The position numbers and the translations under genes were made by a program. DNA of 64,000 nucleotides. Origin: Chloroflexota bacterium (GTDB lineage Bacteria; Chloroflexota; Ktedonobacteria; Ktedonobacterales; JADMIN01). The DNA is taken from positions 90,181-154,180 of the forward strand of contig JAJPKE010000016.1 of NCBI GenBank assembly GCA_021323855.1, given 5' to 3'. Shown in pieces: positions 1 to 7,985 of the stretch (position 1 is the stretch's first letter; every line of letters begins with the position of its first letter). Under the pieces are notes generated by a model. It did no database searches. It was not told the origin of the DNA and saw only the letters and a list, made by a program, of their open reading frames with translations.

Positions 1-123
1 CGACCGGGTGGCTACCGCATGAACAGTGAAAGATGATGAAAAAACATTCTCACAGTTGCTCTCGTTCAAAGAATATTAGCGCCTTCTGGTAAGGATTCAC
101 CTGCCAGAACCTCGTAAAATTGC

Positions 124-948
124 TCAAGAGGTTGGAACGATAATCTCATTTGCGCGTGGCAGACTGATACTGATGCCAGAATTGAGTGCAGTATACAAGT
201 AAGTATAATCTTCTGAAGTATCAGGCGATGTTACATGTATCTGCATCTTGAAAGGAAGGTAGGTGTCTTGGCGTAGATAGGCATCAATTACTCCAGTCTC
301 ATAGATCACTCCTGTATTAAATCTATCTACGAGGGTACCGCGTACATGCCATACTTCAGTGCCATTCACTTGCTCGGCCCCCACTAATGTCGCTGCTTTG
401 AGATGCAGATAGATAAGGGCCGCTCCCGGCGGACTAAACATACGGGCATTGTCTTCGGTTTTTATCCAATTAGAGTTAGGTTGTTCGCCTGGAAACCCAT
501 CCCACAAGTAAGCCGTTTGAGTTGCATAATCATCAATCGTTTCCTCTTCATAAACAGATGTTTCACCCGAAATAGATTGTTGGTCAAAGATTTCGTCACG
601 TCGAGGATGTGTGGTCAGCTTTCCATTGCCAGATCCGAATATTGGGGGGACATTCTTCACGAAAGTTGAGGTAGAGTTTATGATCCAAGAGAGCGTAAAG
701 GTGGCATCAAGCAGATGCGCCGTTTGTGATCGTTCAATTACCTGCTGCCCGGTGGTAATCGGAACGAGTGTATTAGTAGGTGATGGAGCTATTGGAGCCG
801 ATGATCGTTGTATGTCACAGCCAGTCAGCGCAGAAAAGATTAGAAGCGTAACCAATAATAGCATTATTTTTGTATAGGCACGATTCAGGAAATTATAAGA
901 TGGGCGGAAAGCATCAGATAAACCCATGTTTTTGATAATCTCCATCAC
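124..948 (-). CDS. Putative secreted lipoprotein (LppX/LolA-like)
   Basis: The 274-residue product has a long charged N-terminus, a hydrophobic stretch (about residues 29-42) and a lipobox ending LTGC near residue 44, so it should be a lipid-anchored envelope protein. A Pro/Thr/Ser-rich linker follows, then a beta-rich body with a tyrosine-rich segment. This resembles LppX/LolA-type lipid-binding lipoproteins, but the match is by general character only. The start is supported by a perfect AGGAGG at 955-960 (minus strand); a GTG three bases upstream of the ATG is an equal alternative. The gene is visibly AT-richer than its neighbours, which may mean recent acquisition. No operon partner is visible. 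Confidence 0.7.
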   Translation of the reverse strand: MMEIIKNMGLSDAFRPSYNFLNRAYTKIMLLLVTLLIFSALTGCDIQRSSAPIAPSPTNTLVPITTGQQVIERSQTAHLLDATFTLSWIINSTSTFVKNVPPIFGSGNGKLTTHPRRDEIFDQQSISGETSVYEEETIDDYATQTAYLWDGFPGEQPNSNWIKTEDNARMFSPPGAALIYLHLKAATLVGAEQVNGTEVWHVRGTLVDRFNTGVIYETGVIDAYLRQDTYLPFKMQIHVTSPDTSEDYTYLYTALNSGISISLPRANEIIVPTS

Positions 949-1062
949 GTTGAACCTCCTGTATCCACCTAGTAAGTGTCTGACAAAGGCGAGCAGTAAC
1001 TATGATAACACAGCAAACCTACACACTAGCTATCACCAGAAACCGATGCCCAAGCTATATCG

Positions 1063-1071
1063 TGCTATAAT
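1063..1071 (+). promoter_or_regulatory. Possible extended -10 promoter
   Basis: TGC followed by a perfect TATAAT at 1066-1071 makes an extended -10 element. No good -35 hexamer is seen 17 bases upstream. It could drive the aromatic operon through a leader of about 420 bases, or the small reading frame at 1158. Confidence 0.35.
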
Positions 1072-1157
1072 GCCAGCATCAGCAGCCTTGTGTCTATGCT
1101 GCGGTTGCTGAGATGGGGCAGTGTCCGGGGGACGAACGAGAAACAAAGGGGTTTCTG

Positions 1158-1424
1158 GTGGATATCCGCTGGCAAGGAACTGGTTCAGATTTAGAGCGAA
1201 CAGAGACAATCCAGGCAACTCACCGCCCGTATCGAGCGCACGGAGCCTATGGCGGTGGCGTCATGCGCCGTTTCGCAGGGATGCCGGATTGCTTTGATAG
1301 CGTCGCGCTCCGCACCACCCTGCGTCTGCCCCCCTACCTCAACGATCCTACCTACATCAATGACACGATTCGCCGCGAACATTCGCCGCCCACTCCTCCA
1401 CGAGCATTCATCACGCGCCGGTGA
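1158..1424 (+). CDS. Small hypothetical ORF upstream of hppD
   Basis: An 88-codon frame starts at GTG 1158, preceded by AAAGGGG at a plausible distance, and ends about 80 bases before hppD. The product is rich in Arg, Thr and Pro and matches no family I recognise. It lies in the 556-base gap between the lipoprotein and hppD, downstream of a TATAAT. Whether it is translated is unclear; the rest of the gap holds nothing recognisable. Confidence 0.3.
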   Translation: MDIRWQGTGSDLERTETIQATHRPYRAHGAYGGGVMRRFAGMPDCFDSVALRTTLRLPPYLNDPTYINDTIRREHSPPTPPRAFITRR

Positions 1425-1504
1425 ACGCATCACCGTGCATCACCAGAGACGCACCATACGCTATGATGCCTGGCAACCTATCTCTCTGAAGGAGTTTTTC
1501 ACTT

Positions 1505-2608
1505 ATGGCTGATGCCGATTTCATGCCGATCAAGAACTGGGACCACATCGAGTTCTACGTCGGCAACGCCAAACAGGCCGCCCATTATTATTGCAGCACC
1601 TTCGGCTTCGTGCCGGTCGCCTATGCCGGCCTGGAGACGGGCCTGCGCGACCGCGCCAGCTATGTCATCCAGCAGGGCAAGATTCGCTTCGTGCTGAGCA
1701 GCGGCCTCGGCCCGGAGAGTCCCATTGCGCAGCATGCGCTGCTGCACGGCGACGGCGCAAAAGATATCGCACTGGAAGTGCCTGACGCGGAGCAGGCGTA
1801 TCACAATGCGCTGTCGCGTGGCGCAAAGAGCGCAATGGAGCCGACCGTCACCGAAGATCAGCATGGCAAGGTCAAGCGCGCTGCCATCTACACCTACGGC
1901 GAGACCATTCACAGCTTCATCGAACGCAGCAACTACAATGGCCCATTCCTGCCGGGATATCGCGCCATCGAACCGACAGCAGCACAACTGGCGCGCGACT
2001 GCGGTCTCCGCGCGATAGATCATGTGGTTGGCAACGTCGAGCTTGGCAAGATGAACGAGTGGGTCAAGTTCTACGAAGATGTGATGGGCTTCACCCAGAT
2101 GATTCACTTCACCGACGAGGCCATCAGCACCGAATATTCCGCGCTGATGTCGAAGGTGATGGAGGGCGGCCACGGCAAGATCAAGTTCCCAATCAATGAG
2201 CCGGCGGTTGGCCGCAAGAAGTCGCAGATCGAAGAATATCTGGACTATTACCGCTCGCCGGGCGTGCAGCACGTCGCCATGATTACCGGCGACATCATCA
2301 CCACCGTCAAGAAGCTGACTGAGCAGGGCGTAGAGTTCATTCAGGGGATTTCCAGCTATTATGATGAGTTGGAAGGGCGCGTCGGCAAGATAGACGAACC
2401 AATCGAAGAACTGGCGAAGCTGGGCATTCTGGTGGACCGCGACGACGATGGCTATCTGCTGCAAATCTTCACCAAGAACGTGCAGGATCGCCCAACCGTC
2501 TTCTTCGAGATCATTCAGCGTAAAGGCGCGCGTGGCTTTGGCGAGGGCAACTTCAAGGCGCTCTTCGAGGCCATCGAGCGCGAGCAGGCGTTGCGCGGCA
2601 ATCTGTAG
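1505..2608 (+). CDS. hppD: 4-hydroxyphenylpyruvate dioxygenase
   Basis: Converts 4-hydroxyphenylpyruvate, the transamination product of tyrosine, to homogentisate using a non-haem Fe(II). The 367-residue length and two vicinal-oxygen-chelate halves fit the family. Expected iron ligands are visible as His173 (IDHVVGN), His256 (GVQHVA) and Glu335 (VFFEIIQ), and the C-terminal signature GFGEGNFKALFE is present. The start has GAAGGAG upstream. It leads a same-strand group with homogentisate dioxygenase and an isopropylmalate synthase-like gene, separated from the former by a hairpin repeat. The product could feed tyrosine breakdown or a prenylquinone pathway; the next gene favours breakdown. Confidence 0.95.
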   Translation: MADADFMPIKNWDHIEFYVGNAKQAAHYYCSTFGFVPVAYAGLETGLRDRASYVIQQGKIRFVLSSGLGPESPIAQHALLHGDGAKDIALEVPDAEQAYHNALSRGAKSAMEPTVTEDQHGKVKRAAIYTYGETIHSFIERSNYNGPFLPGYRAIEPTAAQLARDCGLRAIDHVVGNVELGKMNEWVKFYEDVMGFTQMIHFTDEAISTEYSALMSKVMEGGHGKIKFPINEPAVGRKKSQIEEYLDYYRSPGVQHVAMITGDIITTVKKLTEQGVEFIQGISSYYDELEGRVGKIDEPIEELAKLGILVDRDDDGYLLQIFTKNVQDRPTVFFEIIQRKGARGFGEGNFKALFEAIEREQALRGNL

Positions 2609-2611
2609 ATT

Positions 2612-2760
2612 GGCCGGCGGTTGAAACCACGCCTGGATGGCTTCCAGCCGCGAAGTCCGCCTGCGCGGACTAGGAGCAAGCATGACTGGCATACCGGCTC
2701 CGAACCTGCGAAGGCAGGTTTTGCGGCGGCACGTCATCTAGCCGCGAATTCATTCGCCGG
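2612..2760 (-). repeat. Hairpin repeat family A, copy 1 (reverse orientation)
   Basis: Begins three bases after the hppD stop. On the minus strand it reads as four hairpins in order: GCGAAT-GA-ATTCGC, an AACCTGC/GCAGGTT stem, an AGTCCGC/GCGGACT stem, and GGTT-TC-AACC. Related copies lie at 3943, 43998 and 61811. Read in frame, it extends the hmgA reading frame upstream as a false N-terminus containing RLDGFQPRSPPARTR. Confidence 0.85.
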
Positions 2761-2785
2761 TTCTCTATTCAGGAGGCGTATCAGT

Positions 2786-3940
2786 ATGCCGTACTATAAG
2801 CTTGGCGAGGTGCCGCACAAGCGGCACACACAGTTTCGTAAGCCGGATGGCGGCCTCTATGCCGAAGAACTCTTTGGTGAGGAGGGGTTCAGCGGCGTCT
2901 CGTCGCTGCTGTATCACCAGTTCCCGCCCACTCGCGTCACGCGCGTCGAACGTTACGGCGATGTGTGCCAGAAGGAGTGGAAACAGGAGACGCATCGCCA
3001 TCACCATGTGCAGACCAAAGACATCACGCCGGGCGGCGATCCCATCACTGGCCGCAAGCTGATGTTCTTCAACAACGACTGCACGCTCTCTGTGGTGCGG
3101 CCTAATGAGACGATGAACTATTTCTATCGCAATGCAATGGGCGATGAACTGCTCTTCGTTCATCAGGGCACGGGCACGTTGGAAACGACCTTCGGCCTGC
3201 TGCCGTATCATGAGGGCGATTATCTGGTGATTCCGCGCGGCACCACCTGGCGTGTGCAGCCGGAGAGCGACGATCAGCGTTTTCTGGTGGTGGAGGCATT
3301 TGGTGGCGCGATTCAGCCGCCGAAACGCTACCGCAACGAGTTCGGCCAGTTGCTCGAACATTCGCCGTACTGCGAACGTGACCTGCGCCCGCCAACGGAA
3401 TTGCCGCAGCACACGGAACGCGGCGAGTTTCAGGTGCATGTGAAGGTCAACGGCGAAGTGATGACCTATGTGTACGACTTTCACCCGCTGGATGTCGTCG
3501 GTTGGGATGGCTATCTCTATCCCTACGCCTTCAACATCAGCGACTTCGAGCCGATCACTGGGCGGGTGCATCAGCCGCCGCCGGTGCATCAGACCTTCGA
3601 GGGGCCGAACTTCGTCGTCTGCTCCTTCTGCCCGCGCAAGCTGGACTATCACCCGCTCTCGGTGCCGGTTCCGTACAATCACAGCAACATTGATTCGGAT
3701 GAGGTGATCTACTACGTCAGCGGTGAGTTTGGCAGCAGGCGCGGCATTGACATTAGTTCGTTCACGCTGCATCCGCGCGGCATCGCACACGGGCCGCATC
3801 CAGGCACGGTGGAGAAGAGCCTAGGCGCGGAACGTACCGAGGAACTGGCGGTGATGGTGGACACCTTCCGCCCGCTCAAGCTCAGCGCCGACGCCGAGGC
3901 GCTGGACGACGCGAACTATCCGTATAGCTGGCTGGACTAA
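2786..3940 (+). CDS. hmgA: Homogentisate 1,2-dioxygenase
   Basis: Opens the homogentisate ring to maleylacetoacetate, the step after HppD. The 384-residue cupin protein carries the family's C-terminal iron site pattern: a His/Glu pair in PYNHSNIDSDEV and a further His in GIAHGPHPG. The ATG at 2786 is chosen because AGGAGG lies at 2771-2776; the frame stays open to 2621, but that extension is only the upstream repeat. Hairpin repeats in opposite orientations flank the gene. Maleylacetoacetate isomerase and fumarylacetoacetase are not in the window, so the lower pathway must be elsewhere. The sequence is a somewhat divergent member compared with the mammalian-type enzyme. Confidence 0.9.
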   Translation: MPYYKLGEVPHKRHTQFRKPDGGLYAEELFGEEGFSGVSSLLYHQFPPTRVTRVERYGDVCQKEWKQETHRHHHVQTKDITPGGDPITGRKLMFFNNDCTLSVVRPNETMNYFYRNAMGDELLFVHQGTGTLETTFGLLPYHEGDYLVIPRGTTWRVQPESDDQRFLVVEAFGGAIQPPKRYRNEFGQLLEHSPYCERDLRPPTELPQHTERGEFQVHVKVNGEVMTYVYDFHPLDVVGWDGYLYPYAFNISDFEPITGRVHQPPPVHQTFEGPNFVVCSFCPRKLDYHPLSVPVPYNHSNIDSDEVIYYVSGEFGSRRGIDISSFTLHPRGIAHGPHPGTVEKSLGAERTEELAVMVDTFRPLKLSADAEALDDANYPYSWLD

Positions 3941-3942
3941 GT

Positions 3943-4090
3943 GGCCGGCGAATGAATTCGCGCCTGGATGGCTTTCAGCCGCAAAACCTGCCTCCGCAGG
4001 TTAGGGGCAAGCAGGTCTATGCCTGTCTCCAGTCCGCGTCGGCGGACTTGGCGGCGGCACGCCATTCAGGCGCGGTTTCAACCGCTGGCC
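3943..4090 (+). repeat. Hairpin repeat family A, copy 2
   Basis: Begins two bases after the hmgA stop. Order is GCGAAT-GA-ATTCGC, AACCTGC/GCAGGTT stem, AGTCCGC/GGCGGACT stem, GCGGTT-TC-AACCGC, with GGCCGGCG and GCTGGCC at the two ends. It is the mirror-oriented partner of copy 1 across hmgA. Confidence 0.85.
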
Positions 4091-4114
4091 ATGTTCAGGA
4101 GGTGACGAGAGCAT

Positions 4115-5323
4115 ATGCCACGCATCATCAAGTTTTTCGAGACGACGCTCCGCGATGGCGAGCAGACCCCCGGCATCAACTATTTTGCTGAGGAGAAGCT
4201 CGAAATTGCCCGCGCGCTCGCCGATATGGGATTCGATACGCTGGACTGCGGCTTCGCCATCTCCGGTGAGCCGGAGTTCGAGGCGATTCGCCTGATCGCC
4301 CGCAATGTCCACAACGCGGAAATCTGCTCGATTGCGCGCTCATTCCCCGCCGATATAGACCGCGCATGGGAGGCCGTCAAAGACGCCGACCATAGCTCGA
4401 TTCACCCGTTCATCAGTACGTCGCCATTGCACCGCGAGGCCAAGCTGGGCAAGACCCGCGCCGAGGTGCTGGAACTGGCGCGCACCGCTGTCGCACGCGG
4501 ACGCCAGTATACCGAGAACGTGGATTTCGCGCTGGAAGATACCACACGCACCGAGCATGACTTCATCCTGGAAGTGGTTGGCGCGGTCGTCGCGGAGGGC
4601 GTGCGCTTCGTTGCGCTCTGCGATACCGTCGGCTTCGCGCTGCCGCGGGAGTTCGGTCAACTCGTGGACGATGTGCGCCGTGAATTTCCCGGCGTGCATA
4701 TCTCCGCGCACTGCCATGATGACCTGGGGCTGGCCGTCGCCAATGCGCTGACCGCGCTGCAACATGGCGCGGAACGGGTGGATACCTGCTTCAACGGGCT
4801 GGGGGAGCGTGCCGGTAACGCCGCCACCGAAGATGTGGTGATGGCGATTCGCACGCGCCGCACCGACCTCGACCTCGATGTGCGTGTGGACACGACTAAG
4901 ATTATCCCCACCAGTCGCTTGATTGCGCGTCTTTCGGGCATGCAGCCGCAGTGGACCAAATCTATTGTCGGCGCGAACGCTTTTGCCCACGGCGGCGGCA
5001 TCCACCAGGACGGCGTGCTAAAAGACCGGCGCACCTATGAAATCATGCGCCCGGAAGATATCGGCCTGCCGCCATCTGAGCTACGCATGCACGTCGGCAA
5101 GCTCTCTGGCCGCGCCGCACTCAACGCGCAACTCAAGGAGCTTGGCTACGATCTGACGCCGGAGCAACTGGCGCGCGCCTTCCCGCTGGTGAAGCATGTG
5201 CTGGGCAAGAAGAAGGTGCTGGAAGAGATGGACCTGCGCCACTGCGCCGAGGCCGCCATCAATCCCAACCCCATTGCCAACCTCGACGAGCTAGTGGCAG
5301 AGACGAGCGAAGTTAGCGAGTGA
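4115..5323 (+). CDS. 2-isopropylmalate synthase-like (no regulatory domain)
   Basis: An acyl-CoA:2-oxoacid condensing enzyme of the DRE-TIM family. Visible features are TTLRDGEQTPG near the N-terminus, the metal motif HCHDDLGLAVAN, GERAGN, and AFAHGGGIHQDGVLK. These match the LeuA catalytic barrel and its first linker subdomain closely. At 402 residues it stops before the C-terminal leucine-binding dimerisation domain of full LeuA (about 510 or more), so feedback inhibition by leucine is not expected. Homocitrate or citramalate synthase activity is possible. AGGAGGTGA at 4098-4106 fixes the ATG. It is placed directly after hppD/hmgA, and its 3' end overlaps the convergent comB by 11 bases. 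Confidence 0.85.
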   Translation: MPRIIKFFETTLRDGEQTPGINYFAEEKLEIARALADMGFDTLDCGFAISGEPEFEAIRLIARNVHNAEICSIARSFPADIDRAWEAVKDADHSSIHPFISTSPLHREAKLGKTRAEVLELARTAVARGRQYTENVDFALEDTTRTEHDFILEVVGAVVAEGVRFVALCDTVGFALPREFGQLVDDVRREFPGVHISAHCHDDLGLAVANALTALQHGAERVDTCFNGLGERAGNAATEDVVMAIRTRRTDLDLDVRVDTTKIIPTSRLIARLSGMQPQWTKSIVGANAFAHGGGIHQDGVLKDRRTYEIMRPEDIGLPPSELRMHVGKLSGRAALNAQLKELGYDLTPEQLARAFPLVKHVLGKKKVLEEMDLRHCAEAAINPNPIANLDELVAETSEVSE

Positions 5324-6053
5324 GAGGTTTTTTCGGCACATCTACGCGGCGCAGGCTGACATATTCGATGTCGTGCCAGTGCTGGCGTGTGCCTTCCATT
5401 GCGAAGGAGAAGCGGTTGGCGGCCAGCACAGCGGGTACGTCCTCGGCGGGGCAATCCGGGTAGCCTTGCGCAAACATGCCGAAGCGCTCGCGTTGGCGCA
5501 ATCGCTCGATATTGGCGGCGAGTACGGCGTCGGCATCCGGCGCGCCCAGCAGCAGCGCCGCCAGATAATCCGCGCAATACTCGTCCTCGTTTGGTTCGTC
5601 TGCTTCTCCGGGAAGCGTCGCTGTGGGATAGAAGGTAATGATGCCATCCGCCGCATTGGCGAGTTGCGCGGCATAGGTGGCCGTGGCGCGAGCGTTCACC
5701 AGCGCGCAGACCAGCAAATGATCGGCATTGATGGCGCTAACTGCGCCGCGCGTGCCTGCGCCCGTCCGCTGGATCAGCAGGCGGTTGCGCACATCGCCTT
5801 CAGCCATCTGGGCGGGTGAATTGCTGAAGTCGAAGCCGGGAATCTGCCGCCCGCCAACCTCGCCCGCCAGCAGCGCCGCCGGTTCGCGTTCGCGCAGCGC
5901 CAGCGCCTGCTCCACCTCACGCACCAGCCAGAGTTCACGCGCGCCGCCGGCAAAGGCGTAGGCCGCCACGCTGAAGGCGCGAATGACATCTATAACGATT
6001 ACCACGCCGCGCCCCTCGGCGGCGGTGTCGTGGTTGACGCGATATAACTCCAT
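5313..6053 (-). CDS. 2-phosphosulfolactate phosphatase family (ComB-like)
   Basis: Family members hydrolyse 2-phosphosulfolactate to sulfolactate, the second step of coenzyme M biosynthesis in methanogens; many bacteria carry homologues of unclear role. The 246-residue length is normal. Visible family motifs are VIVIDVIRAFS near residue 20, a TGAGTRGA loop near residue 95, and NEDEYCADYL. No other coenzyme M genes are nearby, so the substrate here is unproven. It is convergent with and overlaps the isopropylmalate synthase-like gene. Confidence 0.85.
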   Translation of the reverse strand: MELYRVNHDTAAEGRGVVIVIDVIRAFSVAAYAFAGGARELWLVREVEQALALREREPAALLAGEVGGRQIPGFDFSNSPAQMAEGDVRNRLLIQRTGAGTRGAVSAINADHLLVCALVNARATATYAAQLANAADGIITFYPTATLPGEADEPNEDEYCADYLAALLLGAPDADAVLAANIERLRQRERFGMFAQGYPDCPAEDVPAVLAANRFSFAMEGTRQHWHDIEYVSLRRVDVPKKPLTR

Positions 6054-6074
6054 GACATGAGTACTTTCACATTC

Positions 6075-6099
6075 GCGGCTGTAAATAGCCGGCGCACGA
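6075..6099 (+). repeat. Hairpin repeat family C, half copy
   Basis: GGCTGT-AA-ATAGCC hairpin followed by GGCGCACGA. It matches the arms of the longer copies at 11996 and 42271. Confidence 0.6.
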
Positions 6100-6121
6100 A
6101 CTACCAGTGCGTCGCCTGGTT

Positions 6122-6159
6122 CCCCCTCTCTCTGTGGGAGAGGGGGTTAGGGGGTGAGG
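6122..6159 (-). repeat. Hairpin repeat family B, copy 1
   Basis: On the minus strand it reads CCTCACCCCCTAA, then a CCCCCTCTC/GAGAGGGGG stem, starting within 10 bases of the stop codon of the TIR-propeller gene. It may act as a transcript-end structure. Other copies are at 45858, 56408, 56544 and 61709. Confidence 0.7.
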
Positions 6160-6167
6160 TCTCTCCT

Positions 6168-7949
6168 CTAGCGCGTCGAGAGCGCATAGACCGTGGCGTC
6201 GCTGCTGGCGAAGTAGACGACATTGTTGTAGGCCACCGGCGCCGACGGGAAGCCACTATTGTCAGTAGTTGTGCCTGCGCCGTCTACCACATAGGTCCAT
6301 TGGACGTTGCCGTTCGTGCTATCCAGCGCATACAACACATCGCGTTTGGTCCAGGTGACCGGCGCTAGCGCGCCAGTAACATAGAGCGTGCCGTTCAGCA
6401 ACAGCGGCTGTTTCATAATAGGATACGCTGGAAACTGGCCGCCATACGCTGACTTCGATGGATGCGCCTGCCAGCGTATCTGGCCACTCTGCGCATCCAA
6501 TGCGCACACCATATCAAATTGTGGACCTGTCGGATTACCAGGGATGGAGCTGGTTATGCCAGCGCAGAGATAGACTACACCATTGGCGACCGTAGGCGAC
6601 GATACGCCCACAATGTCGCTGCCCAATGATTGTTTCCAGAGCAGCGTGCCGTTCGTCGCATTCACCGCATAGCAATAGCCATCGTCGCGGCCAACGTAGA
6701 CCACACCGTTCACCACTGCTGGCGTCGCCTGGATGGGGATACCGCTGGGAGTTGGCGTATAGGACCAGAGCAGTTGCCCGGTGGTGAGATTATAGGCGTA
6801 CAGGTTGCCATCTGGCTGGCTCGCATAGATCACGTTACCAGAGACGGTGGGCGCGGCCCAGAGTCCCGGATCTGGGACAACAGCAACAAGGGTGGCTGTC
6901 GTAATCTTATACTGCTTTGCCGGCCAGAGCGGCGCATGCGTGGTGGCATCGAAGGCAGCGAGTACGGCGGTTGCGCTGTTGGTGTTGATATATTGGGCAA
7001 TTATTGCATTTCCCGCCACGGTAACCGGGGCCGTAGCGTAGATTGCGTTGTCGCCGGTATCAGGATCGAGCATCGCCTGCCAGCGTTGCGTCCCATTCTG
7101 TGTATTCACCGCAAGCAGCAGGAGCGGAGTCGGGAAGGCATTGACTTCAGTGCCAAGCACATAGAGCGTATTCCCCGCCAGCGTTGGCGCCGTCTGGCTG
7201 GGGAATCGGGCAAGTGATTGTTGCTGCCAGCGCAGCGCGCCATCCGTGGGGCCAAGAGCAGACACCATATGCGGGGTCACGACGTAGACGCCGCTCTCGT
7301 TGACGCTCAGGCCCACTCCTTGCAGGGTAAGAGAATCTGTCCCGATGCCATATTTCCATATCATCCGCGAGGCGCCCGGCTGCGGCGTAGAGGTCGGCAT
7401 GTATACCTGCGGGCTATATCCTGGAATGGCAGCCGGAGTGAGCAGCACTTTACCGGCGACGCCCATTGCCCCCAGCGCCACCAATGAGGTGACGCCCAGC
7501 CCGATGAAGGCGCGACGGTTGAGGTTACGTCCTGGCGCGGGGATACCGAGCGCCTTGCGCAGTTGATGAATCCAATGCTCTGCCGATGTCTGTGTCGCGT
7601 CTATAACGGTATCCTGCCGCTCGATCTCGGTCAGGCGGTAGCCCGGCGCCAGAATCAGATTGATGATGAACCGCTTGCCGCTACGGTTGGGCGCGCGCAG
7701 GCTCCGCGCCAGCGTCTCCTCCTGGTCCATCCAGGGCGATTGCTGGGCCGCTGGTGTGCAGACGCGGATGAAGATGTCGCGCTCCGTCAGCGCTTTGTGG
7801 ATATGCGCAAACAACTCCTGCCCGGCGGAGAGCTGGCCGAGGTCTATCCAGTAATCGAGCTGCCAGACATCCAGCGCGGCGGTCAGCATATCGCAGACCG
7901 CGTTATCCTGGTGGGTGTGGCTGATGAAAATCTTTCCGTTACCAAACAC
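6168..7949 (-). CDS. TIR domain - membrane anchor - PQQ beta-propeller protein
   Basis: The 593-residue product has three parts. Residues 1-140 form a TIR domain: KIFISHTHQD strand, YWIDLGQLSAGQ, and SPWMDQEETLA, in which Glu77 sits where TIR NADases have their catalytic Glu. Residues 144-170 carry NRRAFIGLG followed by a hydrophobic span. Residues about 190-593 form a PQQ-like propeller with repeated GNVIYASQPDGNLYAYN-type blades. The TIR part should be cytoplasmic and the propeller outside. The GTG start has AGGAG nine bases upstream. It lies 36 bases downstream of a paralogue and is probably co-transcribed with it. Signalling or defence is inferred; the ligand is unknown. Confidence 0.85.
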   Translation of the reverse strand: MFGNGKIFISHTHQDNAVCDMLTAALDVWQLDYWIDLGQLSAGQELFAHIHKALTERDIFIRVCTPAAQQSPWMDQEETLARSLRAPNRSGKRFIINLILAPGYRLTEIERQDTVIDATQTSAEHWIHQLRKALGIPAPGRNLNRRAFIGLGVTSLVALGAMGVAGKVLLTPAAIPGYSPQVYMPTSTPQPGASRMIWKYGIGTDSLTLQGVGLSVNESGVYVVTPHMVSALGPTDGALRWQQQSLARFPSQTAPTLAGNTLYVLGTEVNAFPTPLLLLAVNTQNGTQRWQAMLDPDTGDNAIYATAPVTVAGNAIIAQYINTNSATAVLAAFDATTHAPLWPAKQYKITTATLVAVVPDPGLWAAPTVSGNVIYASQPDGNLYAYNLTTGQLLWSYTPTPSGIPIQATPAVVNGVVYVGRDDGYCYAVNATNGTLLWKQSLGSDIVGVSSPTVANGVVYLCAGITSSIPGNPTGPQFDMVCALDAQSGQIRWQAHPSKSAYGGQFPAYPIMKQPLLLNGTLYVTGALAPVTWTKRDVLYALDSTNGNVQWTYVVDGAGTTTDNSGFPSAPVAYNNVVYFASSDATVYALSTR

Positions 7950-7985
7950 GCGAAACAGCTCCTCTATGATGCGCCTAAGATGCGT

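Noticed and set aside
1499..2737. 412-codon open frame on the minus strand across hppD
   Set aside because: It mirrors the codon bias of the real gene; the protein is a shadow with no family likeness, while hppD has all its iron ligands.
2621..2785. N-terminal extension of homogentisate dioxygenase
   Set aside because: The 55 codons are the hairpin repeat read in frame; AGGAGG sits just before ATG 2786.
2765..3799. 344-codon minus-strand frame across hmgA
   Set aside because: Shadow of a GC-rich gene; no ribosome site or recognisable domain.
2612..4090. CRISPR array from the repeated blocks around hmgA
   Set aside because: Only two inverted copies, irregular internal hairpins and no regular spacers.
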